Below the pieces are notes generated by a model. The model had not been told where the DNA came from. It saw only the letters and a list, made by a program, of their open reading frames with translations, and searched no databases. This document shows positions 1 through 9,796 of a stretch of DNA of 64,000 bases, in pieces. A program made the translations under genes and the position numbers. Each line of letters starts with the position of its first letter. Position 1 is the stretch's first letter. Source of the DNA: Pelistega ratti (GTDB lineage Bacteria; Pseudomonadota; Gammaproteobacteria; Burkholderiales; Burkholderiaceae_B); contig NZ_CP047165.1 of NCBI RefSeq assembly GCF_009833965.1, forward strand, positions 496,001-560,000, written 5' to 3'.

Positions 1-176
1 TCAACTGGCTTATCGTTTGGTAATAAAAAGGGAACGACAATTGCTGCCAACACAACGAGTACAGCCGCACCGATTAATTTACTCTTTGCTTTATAACGTA
101 AATCATTATCTTGAGCATTTCTTGGCAATGGTTTTTGTGTTGTTTGATGTCGATTAGATTGATTAAATAAACCCAT
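1..176 (-). CDS. SPOR-type cell-division/membrane protein, N-terminal part only
   Basis: Reading the minus strand from the ATG at 176 gives an open frame to the window edge. It starts MGLFNQSNRH, has a basic stretch, and then one membrane segment (LIGAAVLVVLAAIVVPFLL). A ribosome binding site (AAAAAGGAAT) lies just upstream. A short basic cytoplasmic tail followed by this type of segment, directly downstream of folC, is the usual arrangement of the DedD-like SPOR-domain protein in betaproteobacteria. These proteins bind denuded septal peptidoglycan through a C-terminal SPOR domain. That domain would lie outside the window, so the identity rests on the N-terminus and the neighbour. The gap to folC is 35 nt, so it is probably cotranscribed with it. 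Confidence 0.7.
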   Translation of the reverse strand, partial: MGLFNQSNRHQTTQKPLPRNAQDNDLRYKAKSKLIGAAVLVVLAAIVVPFLLPNDKPV

Positions 177-211
177 ATATATTCCTTTTTAAGTTAATCA
201 CACACTTAAAA

Positions 212-1507
212 TCATGATTTAGCGATATGCTCTAAAACCGCAGAAACCGTTAAGAATGAACCAAAAACAAGCAATCTATCTTTATCATCCATAACGCTAC
301 GAGCTTGCTCATAAGCACTTACAGGATTGTCAAACACATTTACGGTTGGTAGTCCATCTTTATCCGCAGGAAGTGTTGCTTTAATAAGATTGGCTAATTC
401 TTCAGCTGGACGAGCGCGTGGCCCTGATAAATCGGCAACTAACCAATAATCAACAATACCTTTAAATTTATTAATAACCTCTACCGCATCCTTATCATTT
501 AACATACCAATGACAGCATAGGTATAGGGAAAGTAGGACATACTCTGTAGATTATGTGCTAAGGTAGCCGCTGCGTGCGGATTATGGGCAACATCTAATA
601 TGATGGTTGGTTGCCCTGGTAAAATTTGAAACCGTCCTTGCCAATTTACCTGAAGTAAGCCCTCACGTACAGCCTGTAAAGGAACAGCCAAATAAGGTCT
701 TAATGCATCTATAGCTGCCAATGCTGCGGAGGCGTTTAATAATTGATTAGCCCCTCTTAATGCAGGATAGGCTAAAGCATTTTTGCGTCCGATACGACTT
801 GCAAATGCCCATTGTTGTTTGTCACCACTATAGTTAAAGTCTCGACCAAACAGCCATAAATTAGCGCCAATTTGCTCTGCATAATCTAATAAATGTTGTG
901 GTGGCTCTGGATCACTACAAATAGCAGGTTTTCCTGAACGGAAAATATGTGCTTTCTCAAAACCGATGGCTTCTCTATCCGTACCTAGCCACTCGACATG
1001 ATCAATAGCAACACTCGTGACAATCGAACAATCTGGATCAATAATATTAACGGCATCTAACCGCCCACCAAGTCCCACTTCTAAAATAGAGACATCTAAC
1101 TGTGCTTCTTTGAACAATAAAAAAGCCGCTAGTGTTGTATATTCAAAATAGCTAAGACTAATATCGGCACGGACTTGTTCGATTTGATGAAATGCAGCAA
1201 TAAGTGCCTCATCACTCACCTCTTGACCATTAATATGAATACGTTCATTAAAACGTATAAGATGAGGAGAAGTATAAAGCCCTACTTTATAACCAGCTGC
1301 TAAATAAATAGATGCCAACATGGCACAGGTCGAACCTTTACCATTAGTTCCTGCAACAACAATTTTGATGCCTTGCCATTGAGAAATTTGTAAGCGTTGG
1401 GCAACTATTTTTACCCGTTCGAGACCCAAATCAATTGTTTTGGGATGAAGTGTTTCAAGATAAGCGAGCCACTCTGCTAATGAGTGTTCAAGTGTAGGCA
1501 CTGACAT
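212..1507 (-). CDS. folC: Bifunctional folylpolyglutamate synthase / dihydrofolate synthase
   Basis: Cytoplasmic Mur-ligase-family enzyme that adds glutamate to dihydropteroate and to reduced folates. The ATP-binding loop GTNGKGST is at about residues 53-60, the family motif YTSPHLIRFNERI follows, and the C-terminal ligase domain carries DVAHNPHA. The length of about 431 residues is normal. The frame stays open to an ATG at 1537, ten codons upstream, but family members begin near MSVPTLEHSLAEWL, so the ATG at 1507 is preferred; neither start has a good ribosome binding site. The next gene downstream is the SPOR-domain gene, as in other Burkholderiales. Confidence 0.95.
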   Translation of the reverse strand: MSVPTLEHSLAEWLAYLETLHPKTIDLGLERVKIVAQRLQISQWQGIKIVVAGTNGKGSTCAMLASIYLAAGYKVGLYTSPHLIRFNERIHINGQEVSDEALIAAFHQIEQVRADISLSYFEYTTLAAFLLFKEAQLDVSILEVGLGGRLDAVNIIDPDCSIVTSVAIDHVEWLGTDREAIGFEKAHIFRSGKPAICSDPEPPQHLLDYAEQIGANLWLFGRDFNYSGDKQQWAFASRIGRKNALAYPALRGANQLLNASAALAAIDALRPYLAVPLQAVREGLLQVNWQGRFQILPGQPTIILDVAHNPHAAATLAHNLQSMSYFPYTYAVIGMLNDKDAVEVINKFKGIVDYWLVADLSGPRARPAEELANLIKATLPADKDGLPTVNVFDNPVSAYEQARSVMDDKDRLLVFGSFLTVSAVLEHIAKS

Positions 1508-1575
1508 AATACGAGTCGTGATAAATAAAGATGCCATTTTATCACAACTCGTTCATAAACACGTTAAATAATTAA

Positions 1576-2115
1576 TTACACACGCCCCAACATACGATTG
1601 AGTGTATCATCTTTTACAACACGATGATGATAAATTGCTCCAATAATATGAAGGACAATTGCTACAATCATAATGGGTAGTAAAGCACCATGAATATTGC
1701 TTGCTAGTCCTGCTAACTCAGGATTAATAGGGGTTGGTTTACCATCTACTATATTCATGGCAAATAGTTCAATACCAAAAAGACTAAGTCCACGTCCTCC
1801 CATAGCCGACATAATCATGCCGCTTAAAGGAAATAAAAATGTTCCTAGCAATAAAACAATATGCACTACCTTGGCTAATAGGTGCTGAATAAAGGGAGGA
1901 TTTCCTAAAGCACTTGGAAAGCCTTTTTGAAGACGTAATACACAACGCCATAAAATAAAAGCAAAAATAGCAATACCAATTGATTTATGCAAAGGCATCA
2001 GATGATAGGCTTGGTTAGCATCAATATACTTACCTAAAATCAGCATACCGATCATAACGATAGCAATTAACCAATGTAAAGCTATCTCAGTTTTACTTAA
2101 ACAGGATGTACTCAT
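1576..2115 (-). CDS. Cytochrome b561 family membrane protein
   Basis: A 179-residue protein with four hydrophobic segments typical of the small bacterial cytochrome b561 family, which carries two b-type hemes and moves electrons between quinol and acceptors in the inner membrane. Candidate heme ligands are His14 in the first segment (ALHWLIA), the HKS motif of segment two, the histidines of KVVHIV and NIHGALLP, and the HHR near the end. It has no partner in the immediate neighbourhood. About 280 bp of AT-rich non-coding DNA separate it from aroC upstream, so it probably has its own promoter. The exact electron partner cannot be read from sequence. Confidence 0.88.
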   Translation of the reverse strand: MSTSCLSKTEIALHWLIAIVMIGMLILGKYIDANQAYHLMPLHKSIGIAIFAFILWRCVLRLQKGFPSALGNPPFIQHLLAKVVHIVLLLGTFLFPLSGMIMSAMGGRGLSLFGIELFAMNIVDGKPTPINPELAGLASNIHGALLPIMIVAIVLHIIGAIYHHRVVKDDTLNRMLGRV

Positions 2116-2396
2116 TTTTTAACCTCTTACAAAAAATAATAATGCTTATTAAGGGTAATAGACATTTTGCCAGTCATACCAAACTATTTTTAGCCAAGTA
2201 AAAATAACAAAGTTAGTTATAGCCCCTATATAAGTTATGTACATATTAAAATATCTCCCTCTTATTATAAGAGATTAAAAATAGGGGTTATTTTTCTTAT
2301 CTAAAAACCCATAAAAATACTATTTTTTGAAAGCATTTGAAATAACTTTACACACTATGGGAATTAGCAATTCACATTGTTTTTATATGGATATGG

Positions 2397-3455
2397 TTAG
2401 GTTTGATAAGCTCTTTGTATTAAGATATGGTCAATTAATACCAAGGCAAGTAAAGCTTCTGCGATAGGTGTAGCTCGAATCCCCACACAAGGGTCATGTC
2501 GCCCTAGTGTTTGTACCATAACAGGCTCATTATCTGTGTTAATAGAACGACGTTCAATACGGATACTAGACGTTGGTTTAATCGCTAAGGATACAGTGAT
2601 ATCTTGCCCACTCGAAATCCCCCCTAAAATACCACCTGCATGATTACTTAAAAATCCTTCAGGGGTTATTTCATCACCATGCTCAGAGCCTTTTTGAGCA
2701 ATAGATTCAAAACCTGCACCAATAGAGACCCCTTTAACCGCATTTAAACCCATCATCACATAAGCAATATCCGCATCTAATCGATCATAAATTGGCTCAC
2801 CCAAGCCAATAGGTACATTTTCAGCAACTACTTCAATACGTGCACCAATAGAATCCCCCTCTTTTCTTAATGCATCCATATAACGCTCTAACTCTGGCAC
2901 TATCTCTGCATTAGGGGCAAAAAAAGGATTGGTCGGCACATCTTCCCATTGTTTAAAAGGAATATGGATAGGACCTAACTGACTCATATAACCGCGAATT
3001 TGGATACCATATTGCTCTTTTAGCCATTTTTTAGCTACAGCTCCTGCCGCTACGGTTGGTGCGGTCAATCGAGCAGAGGATCGCCCTCCTCCTCGAGGGT
3101 CTCGAATGCCAAATTTATGCCAATAGGTAAAATCTGCATGACCAGGTCGGAAAGACTGTGTAATATTATTGTAATCTTTACTACGCTGATCTTGATTTTC
3201 GATCAGTAAAGCAATAGGTGTACCTGTTGTTTTACCCTCATAGATACCCGATAGAATTTTTACAGTATCAGGCTCTTGTCGCTGTGTAACATGACGAGAA
3301 GTTCCTGGTTTACGGCGATCAAGTTCTTGCTGTATATCCGACTCTGTTAATGACATTCCTGCAGGACAACCATCAATCACACAGCCAATCGCTTTTCCAT
3401 GTGATTCACCAAAATTACTGACCGTAAATAATTTTCCTAAAGAACTTCCTGACAT
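2397..3455 (-). CDS. aroC: Chorismate synthase
   Basis: Last enzyme of the shikimate pathway; converts EPSP to chorismate using reduced FMN. The protein is 352 residues, the family length. Signature motifs are present: [10 protein letters not shown] with the catalytic-type His19, [26 protein letters not shown], and the late [11 protein letters not shown] motif. The ATG at 3455 has a good ribosome binding site (AAGGA, eight bases upstream). The DUF2069 gene lies just upstream on the same strand with a gap of about 30 nt, so the two may be cotranscribed. Confidence 0.97.
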   Translation of the reverse strand: MSGSSLGKLFTVSNFGESHGKAIGCVIDGCPAGMSLTESDIQQELDRRKPGTSRHVTQRQEPDTVKILSGIYEGKTTGTPIALLIENQDQRSKDYNNITQSFRPGHADFTYWHKFGIRDPRGGGRSSARLTAPTVAAGAVAKKWLKEQYGIQIRGYMSQLGPIHIPFKQWEDVPTNPFFAPNAEIVPELERYMDALRKEGDSIGARIEVVAENVPIGLGEPIYDRLDADIAYVMMGLNAVKGVSIGAGFESIAQKGSEHGDEITPEGFLSNHAGGILGGISSGQDITVSLAIKPTSSIRIERRSINTDNEPVMVQTLGRHDPCVGIRATPIAEALLALVLIDHILIQRAYQT

Positions 3456-3483
3456 ATTCGTTTCCTTGATAATAAATACTATA

Positions 3484-3888
3484 TTACTTTTTTTGATAAG
3501 ATTTTGCGTGTTGCTTTGCTGGTTTTACATATAAAATAGCGCCGAAAAAAACGATAACCGATAGGATAGTTTCTATCATACCCAATCGTTGCGATAGGAT
3601 AGATATATCAGCATACCAACGCACAACCCCCTCCATAAAGTAGAGTAATACTAGCATAGCTGTCCATTGCATGGTATAGAGATTTCCCTTAAAAACACCA
3701 TATAAAGCAAACATCAAAGGTAAGGCTTTTAAAAAATAAATACTCCCCCCTGCCACCATAGGATCTAACCATAACTCCCACAAAATACATAAGCAAAACA
3801 AGAGTAATAAGGCTATAAAGGTACCATAATGTAAATATGGATTGAGTATTACCCCTTGTGGCAATGGTTTATCGTTCTTCTGTGTCAT
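3484..3888 (-). CDS. DUF2069 family small inner-membrane protein
   Basis: With the ATG at 3888 this is a protein of 134 residues with four hydrophobic segments and little else, matching the DUF2069 family of unknown function found widely in beta- and gammaproteobacteria. A longer frame opens at 4017, but its extra residues are rich in Phe and Cys and unlike the family. Two ATGs (3897 and 3888) lie near an AATAGGT sequence, and only 3888 has suitable spacing. The polypeptide ends in a basic tail ([13 protein letters not shown]). Function unknown. Confidence 0.75.
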   Translation of the reverse strand: MTQKNDKPLPQGVILNPYLHYGTFIALLLLFCLCILWELWLDPMVAGGSIYFLKALPLMFALYGVFKGNLYTMQWTAMLVLLYFMEGVVRWYADISILSQRLGMIETILSVIVFFGAILYVKPAKQHAKSYQKK

Positions 3889-4073
3889 TATCGACATACC
3901 TATTGAGTATAAAGAGTAAACATTAGCATAGTTTTTAGAAAAAAAGCATTGAGAAATAGTGAATAAACAGAAAAACCTTCTATTTGTTATAATGAAGTAT
4001 CTTAAAAAGCACGACAAAGTAAGCTTTCTTCCTCTGCTTTTCCGTTTAGATACATCTATTAGTTATTAGTTAA

Positions 4074-5372
4074 ATGATAATGCAAAATAAAGAAATTTTT
4101 TATGGTATTCAAGCAGCACATGAGTTAAGTGAAGAAAACCAACTCAAACAGCATCACTCCCCTCATTTTAAACAAGCCTTATTAGACGCAGTTAAGCGTT
4201 TATCTACCGATAAACTGACACAAGTAGCCAGTAGCCTAACCTTTACAACCGTTCTTGCTATAGTACCTTTATTAGCTGTTGTGTTGTCTCTTTTTACTGC
4301 CTTTCCTATTTTTAAAGAATTACAAATAGAGTTAGAAAATTTTCTCAGTAATAATCTTATGCCAGCCACTATCTCTGCCAATATTATGCAATATCTTAAT
4401 GATTTTGCAAGTAAGGCACGCAGCCTAACCGCAGCAGGGGCAGTAGCTTTAATGGTGACATCTATCCTTCTCATGAAAACCATTGATGAGGTATTTAATA
4501 GTATCTGGCAAGTCAGAAAACAACGTCCTCTTACCATCCGTATCTTGATATATTGGATGATCTTATCTGTAGGTCCTTTTATCTTAGCCGCAAGCATTTG
4601 GGCTAGTAGCGTTGTCGCAAGAGCGCAATTGGGTATTGGGGTTGATTTAAGTATTTTTCAAAATATTTTTGCCACCCTTTTCCCTACGCTTTTATCCTTT
4701 ATTGGTTTTACTCTTCTCTATTATATAGTACCAAACCGTACGGTTTACTTACGAGATGCTATGGTAGGTGCTAGTATTGCCGCTATTTTATTTGAAGCGA
4801 TGAAATGGGGCTTTACATTCTATATTACGCAATTTCCCTCTTATACCGCTATTTACGGGGCATTTGCAATTATTCCTATTTTCCTCTTATGGATTTATTT
4901 ATCATGGTTAGTCATACTATTAGGGGCAATTATTGCATCACTAATACCCCAATTGCGTTTTGGACATATTCAAACCCATGATAAAGCAGGGGCTGATTTT
5001 GTTCAAGCCGTTCATATTCTTCGTATTTTGGCAGAAAGTTGTAATGATAATCCCCCGGGGAAAAGTACACCTTACCTTATCAAGGCATTACAAGGCGATA
5101 GTACCCATACACTTTATATATTAGAACAACTTAATATGCTTGGCTATATTGTGAATACACAAGGAAAACGTTCAGAACGCTGGGTATTAGCGAATAATCT
5201 GGATCAAAGTTTATTAACATTAGGAGAGCTATTTATACTTAATCCTGAAATTGATCAGCGAATGGGGGATAAAAATATCCGTCAAGCAATGAGTAAATTA
5301 CTTCTAAAAGAAAATGTATTTTTAAAAGATATTGTAGAATATTCGCCAAGTACATTGCCAAATGACACATAA
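4074..5372 (+). CDS. YihY/virulence factor BrkB family membrane protein
   Basis: A 432-residue inner-membrane protein of the YihY/BrkB family (older name RNase BN family, now known not to be the nuclease). Six hydrophobic segments lie between about residues 60 and 295, with the family features LTFTTVLAIVPLLAVVLS, the WQVRKQRP loop, YYIVPNR and YGAFAIIPIFLLWIY. A cytoplasmic C-terminal extension of about 130 residues looks like the winged-helix tail found in the longer Burkholderiales and Neisseria forms. In Bordetella the family member BrkB was linked to serum resistance. ATGs at 4074 and 4080 are both possible starts. Confidence 0.88.
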   Translation: MIMQNKEIFYGIQAAHELSEENQLKQHHSPHFKQALLDAVKRLSTDKLTQVASSLTFTTVLAIVPLLAVVLSLFTAFPIFKELQIELENFLSNNLMPATISANIMQYLNDFASKARSLTAAGAVALMVTSILLMKTIDEVFNSIWQVRKQRPLTIRILIYWMILSVGPFILAASIWASSVVARAQLGIGVDLSIFQNIFATLFPTLLSFIGFTLLYYIVPNRTVYLRDAMVGASIAAILFEAMKWGFTFYITQFPSYTAIYGAFAIIPIFLLWIYLSWLVILLGAIIASLIPQLRFGHIQTHDKAGADFVQAVHILRILAESCNDNPPGKSTPYLIKALQGDSTHTLYILEQLNMLGYIVNTQGKRSERWVLANNLDQSLLTLGELFILNPEIDQRMGDKNIRQAMSKLLLKENVFLKDIVEYSPSTLPNDT

Positions 5373-5420
5373 TCGTGTACATTTGATAAATCTTCGTAAA
5401 AGACAATAAAGGAAATTTCC

Positions 5421-5873
5421 ATGTTAAAAGTGAGCGAAATTTTACGCGTTAAAGGTGACGTTCTTTATACTATTAGCCCAGATGATAGTGTTGAAAATGC
5501 TATTAAGACGATGAGTGAACATGATATTGGTTCAGTAGTTGTTATCGAGCATGGTGAACTCGCTGGTATGCTCACATTCCGTGAAATTATTCGTCATATT
5601 GATAGCAAGAAAGAGCAATTTGCCCACTCTACTGTTCGTAGTATTATGGATAGCTTTCCTGTTAGTGTTACCCCTAATACAGAATTAGCTGAGGTACAAC
5701 GGCTTATGTTAGAACAACACGCACGTTATGTTCCTGTATTAGATGGTCCTACTCTCTTGGGTATTATTTCTTTCTATGATATGGCACGCGCATTGATTGA
5801 TTTAGAACAATTTGAAAATAATATGCTCAAAGCGTATATTCGTCATTGGCCTGATGATAAGGAAGAAACATAA
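5421..5873 (+). CDS. Tandem CBS-domain protein
   Basis: A 150-residue soluble protein made almost entirely of two CBS domains (about residues 10-65 and 75-135). The typical hydrophobic-Gly pattern is visible in AIKTMSEHDIGSVVVIEHGELAGMLTFREI and again in RYVPVLDGPTLLGIISFYDM. CBS pairs usually bind adenosyl nucleotides and regulate a partner; here no enzyme domain is attached. The ribosome binding site is AAAGGAAA and the gene lies 48 nt after the YihY gene, so the two may share a transcript that ends at the terminator at 5899-5929. Confidence 0.9.
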   Translation: MLKVSEILRVKGDVLYTISPDDSVENAIKTMSEHDIGSVVVIEHGELAGMLTFREIIRHIDSKKEQFAHSTVRSIMDSFPVSVTPNTELAEVQRLMLEQHARYVPVLDGPTLLGIISFYDMARALIDLEQFENNMLKAYIRHWPDDKEET

Positions 5874-5898
5874 TCAACGCATTCAATCATTTTTTAGA

Positions 5899-5929
5899 AG
5901 TCAAATACAGTAAATGTATTTGGCTTTTT
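5899..5929 (+). terminator. Rho-independent terminator after the CBS gene
   Basis: A 10-bp stem (AGTCAAATAC pairing with GTATTTGGCT, one T-G wobble) with a 7-nt loop is followed directly by a run of T. It ends the transcript from the YihY and CBS genes and isolates them from eptA. Confidence 0.85.
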
Positions 5930-5996
5930 AACTATTTAAAAAATATATCTATACAATCACCCTATTAAGGAAATATCAAAATAGATAATTATTTTT

Positions 5997-6030
5997 CTTA
6001 AGTTTTCCTTAAGTTTACTTATTCATAATG
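5997..6030 (+). promoter_or_regulatory. PmrA box and promoter of eptA-pmrAB
   Basis: Two perfect half-sites CTTAAG (5997-6002 and 6008-6013) are separated by exactly 5 nt. This is the architecture of the PmrA/BasR binding site known from enteric bacteria (YTTAAK-N5-YTTAAG). A -10-like CATAAT lies at 6024-6029, which places the repeat over the -35 region as in class II PmrA promoters. The start of eptA is 24 nt downstream. The operon encodes its own PmrAB-like pair, so the site implies positive autoregulation. Confidence 0.8.
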
Positions 6031-6053
6031 TGCTTCTTTCTTGTTTATAGATA

Positions 6054-7715
6054 ATGAATATAATGAAGCACCCTCTTCTACGTAAACTCCCTACAATTCA
6101 GCTAAAAGACAGTACATTTATTTACGGTATTGCCTTCTTTTTTCTCTTTATTCAAAATATTCCTTTTTGGAAAAAACTCTTTGAATTACAAGCAATAGAT
6201 TCTTTTATAAATATATTTTTTATTATCTCTATTGCCATTTTTCTTTTTTGTGCCTTTTGTTTTATTTTTGGTCTATTATGCTGGCGATTTACAAGCAAGC
6301 TCTTTATTATTTTTTGTATCTTAGCGAGTGCAGCGACCAATTACTATACATTAACGTACCATATTTTTATGGATAAGGTAATGATAGCTAATATTTTCCA
6401 AACGACACTAACCGAAGCAAAAGATTTACTCACCTTACGATTTCTTTTTTGGTTCATTATTTTTGGGGTTATTCCCAGTATTATTATTTTACGCATTCAA
6501 CTTATTTATACTAATCCGTGGTGGAAAAATCTTTCAAAACGTATGTTATTATTAATAAGTGTTCTATTCACCTTATTAGTAACTGGTATCCCTTTTTATA
6601 AAAATTACGCTTCTCTTATTCGTAATAATAGAGAGATTGTTAAACTTATTACACCGTCTAATTTTATCGTAGGACTTATCTCTTACAGTAAACAAATAAT
6701 TGCCAAATCCTTACCCCTAATTCCCATAGGGACAGATGCAGTCATCACACAAAAGGATAAGAAAAAAACTATTTTTATTATGGTCGTTGGCGAAACTTCT
6801 CGTGCACAGAATTTTTCATTAAACGGTTATGCTAAAGAAACCAATCCTAAACTCAAACAATACCCAGATTTAGTTAATTTTAGAAATGTTTTTTCTTGTG
6901 GTACAGTAACTGCTATCTCTGTTCCTTGTATGTTCTCTAATATGACTCGGCATGATTTTTCATCATCTACGGCTAATCGCCAAGAAAATATTTTAGATAT
7001 TATCCAACGCGTAGGCATTCATACCTATTGGCGAGATAATGATAGCGGGTGCAAAGGCGTATGTGATCGTATCGTACATGATGAGGTCGCACAGTATATG
7101 CAAGATCAAAAAATACCCAATGAAGGACTTTATTATGATCAATATTTGCTCAAAAATCTTGATACATACATCAATCAACAGTTGGAGGATAGCATGATTA
7201 TATTACATAGCAATGGTAGCCACGGACCAGCTTATTATCAGCGCTACCCCTCTACTTTAAAAGGCTTATTTCGTCCTAGTTGTGATACCAATGCTATTGA
7301 GTCATGTAGTCCAGAAGAAATTACCAATGTTTACGATAATACTATTTTAAATGTAGATGATTTCTTAGATAAAACCATTCAACTCTTACAATCTTATGCG
7401 ACAGATTATAATGTTGCCTTACTATATGTATCTGATCACGGGGAATCATTAGGAGAAAAAGGATTTTATCTACATGGTGCACCCTATATCATTGCTCCTA
7501 AAGAACAAACACATATTCCAATGATTTTCTGGGCAAATCAACAATTTTATCAAAGTCGTCAGCTTGATTTAAATTGTTTAAAACAAGTAGCTGAACAACA
7601 AGAATTTTCACATGATAATATCTTTCATAGTCTCTTATCTATATGGCATATTAAAACAACGGAATATCAAGCACAATTTGATATTTTCAATATGTGCAAA
7701 ATAAAATCAGAGTAA
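6054..7715 (+). CDS. eptA: Lipid A phosphoethanolamine transferase
   Basis: An inner-membrane enzyme of the EptA/PmrC/MCR family that moves phosphoethanolamine from phosphatidylethanolamine to lipid A on the periplasmic side, lowering negative charge and raising resistance to cationic peptides and polymyxins. The N-terminal third has five membrane segments; the rest is an alkaline-phosphatase-fold domain. The nucleophile region is VVGETSRAQNFSLNGY (Thr about residue 248). Cysteine-bearing motifs SCGTVTAISVPC and SGCKGVC, the metal-site HSNGSHGPAYY and SDHGES are all present. The length, 553 residues, is normal. Starts at 6054 and 6063 are both possible. It is first in an operon with pmrA and pmrB. 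Confidence 0.95.
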   Translation: MNIMKHPLLRKLPTIQLKDSTFIYGIAFFFLFIQNIPFWKKLFELQAIDSFINIFFIISIAIFLFCAFCFIFGLLCWRFTSKLFIIFCILASAATNYYTLTYHIFMDKVMIANIFQTTLTEAKDLLTLRFLFWFIIFGVIPSIIILRIQLIYTNPWWKNLSKRMLLLISVLFTLLVTGIPFYKNYASLIRNNREIVKLITPSNFIVGLISYSKQIIAKSLPLIPIGTDAVITQKDKKKTIFIMVVGETSRAQNFSLNGYAKETNPKLKQYPDLVNFRNVFSCGTVTAISVPCMFSNMTRHDFSSSTANRQENILDIIQRVGIHTYWRDNDSGCKGVCDRIVHDEVAQYMQDQKIPNEGLYYDQYLLKNLDTYINQQLEDSMIILHSNGSHGPAYYQRYPSTLKGLFRPSCDTNAIESCSPEEITNVYDNTILNVDDFLDKTIQLLQSYATDYNVALLYVSDHGESLGEKGFYLHGAPYIIAPKEQTHIPMIFWANQQFYQSRQLDLNCLKQVAEQQEFSHDNIFHSLLSIWHIKTTEYQAQFDIFNMCKIKSE

Positions 7716-7749
7716 TTGGCATAACAACGATAGGAATCAAAGTAACGAT

Positions 7750-8412
7750 ATGCGTATTCTATTAATAGAAGATGACCAACATATTGGTGATGGTTTATGG
7801 CATGGTCTTAAAAAAAATGGCTTTACCGTGGATTGGTTTCAGGACGGTCATGAAGGGCAGTGTGCATTAGAGCATACACCTTATGATGCTGTCATTCTTG
7901 ATTTAGGACTACCCTCTATTGATGGTATGGATATATTATTCTCTTGGCGACAAAGGCATTTAAATACACCTATATTAATCTTAACAGCAAGAGATGCGCT
8001 TCCTAATCGTGTAGCAGGACTTAATGCAGGAGCAGATGATTACTTATGTAAGCCCTTTTCTTTACATGAAGTTGTCGCACGACTTTTAGCTCTTATTCGT
8101 CGCAGTAAGGGACAGTCTAGCGCAACACTATGCTATGGGCAACTTACCCTTAATACAAGTACAAAAACTGTATTTTTACATCATACCCCCCTATTACTGA
8201 CACAGAAAGAATATCTATTAGTTGAGCTATTCTTACTACACCCTCAACAAATTTTTACTCGAGCACAGATAGAGGATAAATTATATAGTTGGGATCAAGA
8301 GGTTGATAGTAATGCAGTTGAAGTACATATTCATAATATTCGTAAAAAAATTAATAAATCCTTTGTGCTGACACGACGTAACCTTGGCTATACATTAGGA
8401 GATAAACCATGA
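7750..8412 (+). CDS. pmrA: OmpR-family response regulator, PmrA/BasR type
   Basis: A 220-residue response regulator. The receiver domain occupies residues 1-115, with the acidic pair Asp8-Asp9, phospho-acceptor Asp51 (VILDLGLP), Thr in LILTARD and Lys in LCKPF. The C-terminal winged-helix DNA-binding domain includes LLLTQKEYLLVELFL and the VHIHNIRKKI recognition region. The sequence is close to both the PmrA and QseB subgroups; the PmrA assignment comes from the operon with eptA and the CTTAAG-N5-CTTAAG site upstream. Its stop codon overlaps the start of the kinase gene by 4 nt (ATGA), so translation is probably coupled. Confidence 0.85.
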   Translation: MRILLIEDDQHIGDGLWHGLKKNGFTVDWFQDGHEGQCALEHTPYDAVILDLGLPSIDGMDILFSWRQRHLNTPILILTARDALPNRVAGLNAGADDYLCKPFSLHEVVARLLALIRRSKGQSSATLCYGQLTLNTSTKTVFLHHTPLLLTQKEYLLVELFLLHPQQIFTRAQIEDKLYSWDQEVDSNAVEVHIHNIRKKINKSFVLTRRNLGYTLGDKP

Positions 8413-9773
8413 GTTTATTCTCATTAACACCTACCTCTAGTATTCATCGCCGTTTATTACAGTATCTTAGTAGTGGGTTATTAACCTTATGGATACTAAC
8501 AACCATTATGAGTAGTATCAGTGCATTAGCCGAAATTAATGAAATCGCAGATGAACAGATGCAACAACATGCCTATACGCTTAGACAAGTATTTTCTTCT
8601 CTACCTAAAGAAGCTATATTTATTCAGAAAAATATACTCTCTGATAAATTTGCTTTAGATAATAATAAAGATACAGGTTTTATCTTATGGAATAAAAAGG
8701 GACAGCGTTTATTCTCCGATCAGGAAGGGTATCATATTCCCTTTAAACAAGATATCAATGGATTTAGTAGTAGCGGTTATATTTGGGAATCTGATAGTTG
8801 GCGTTACCTTTATATTGTAGATGATGAGCTTATTATTGCGGTTTCTCAACGATTAGAAGAACGTTTTTCCATGTTATTTAATGCATTATGGATTCAACTT
8901 CTTTTGCTATTAATCTCTTTACCTATTCTACTTTTATTAATTATTTATGGTGTTAATCATGGATTAGCACCCCTTAAAAAACTCAGTATAGAATTACAAC
9001 ACCGCCATGCCCATAGCCTAGATAAAGTTTCTGAGGATATGCCAATAGAGATAAAGCCTCTAGTACAAGAAATTAATCATTTATTAGAAAGACTTGATCA
9101 AACTATTCAGCGTGAACGGCAATTTACCTCAGATGCTGCACATGAATTACGTAGCCCACTTACCGCCCTTAAAGTACAAACTGAAGTATTAGCACTGAGT
9201 GACCATAAAGAAGATCAACTACAACGTATTATACATATTCAGTCTAGTATTGATAGAGCCTCCCGATTAGTAGAGCAGTTACTAATTCTTTCTCGACTAG
9301 ACCCTCTACAAGCAATACCAGATGCTCAAACTATTCAATGGGAAATCATTATCCCTCAACTTTTACAAAGTATTAGTCTAAACCTACGTGAAAAAAATAG
9401 TAAATTAACTTTAGAAACAAAAGGAGAACTTAAAGAAGCTTTTCCTTTACAAGGAAATCCCCTACTTATCCAAATTATGATACGAAATCTATTGGATAAT
9501 GCTATTCGCTATAGTCCAGAACACTCACGGATTATACTTTATTTAGATAAAGAAAAAATCCAAGTGATAGATGAAGGGGAAGGCATTGAATCAGCCCACC
9601 TTCCTAAAATAAAAGAACGTTTTTATCGACCTGCTGGTCAGGCAGAACACGGTAGCGGATTAGGGTTATCTATTGTGCAAAGTATTGCTCATTTACATCA
9701 ATTAGTATTAACTATACAAAATCGAGAAACACAAGGCTTATGTGTTACACTTTCTAAAATGGTGGATAGATAA
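8409..9773 (+). CDS. pmrB: Sensor histidine kinase, PmrB/BasS type
   Basis: A 454-residue inner-membrane kinase. A first membrane segment (about 19-40) and a second (about 160-185) flank a periplasmic sensor region of about 120 residues. A HAMP-like linker follows, then the HisKA phospho-acceptor motif DAAHELRSPLTAL (His about 244) and a HATPase domain with NLLDNAIRYSP (N box), DEGEGI (G1) and GSGLGLSI (G2). The periplasmic region is acidic, but no clear ExxE iron motif like that of Salmonella PmrB was identified. The paired regulator overlaps by 4 nt. The activating signal cannot be read from the sequence. Confidence 0.85.
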   Translation: MSLFSLTPTSSIHRRLLQYLSSGLLTLWILTTIMSSISALAEINEIADEQMQQHAYTLRQVFSSLPKEAIFIQKNILSDKFALDNNKDTGFILWNKKGQRLFSDQEGYHIPFKQDINGFSSSGYIWESDSWRYLYIVDDELIIAVSQRLEERFSMLFNALWIQLLLLLISLPILLLLIIYGVNHGLAPLKKLSIELQHRHAHSLDKVSEDMPIEIKPLVQEINHLLERLDQTIQRERQFTSDAAHELRSPLTALKVQTEVLALSDHKEDQLQRIIHIQSSIDRASRLVEQLLILSRLDPLQAIPDAQTIQWEIIIPQLLQSISLNLREKNSKLTLETKGELKEAFPLQGNPLLIQIMIRNLLDNAIRYSPEHSRIILYLDKEKIQVIDEGEGIESAHLPKIKERFYRPAGQAEHGSGLGLSIVQSIAHLHQLVLTIQNRETQGLCVTLSKMVDR

Positions 9774-9796
9774 AGAATATAGCTGAAAAAACCAAA

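Noticed and set aside
2281..2315. GGGTT...AACCC pairing downstream of aroC as a terminator
   Set aside because: The stem is short and imperfect, and the T run is not in the right place.
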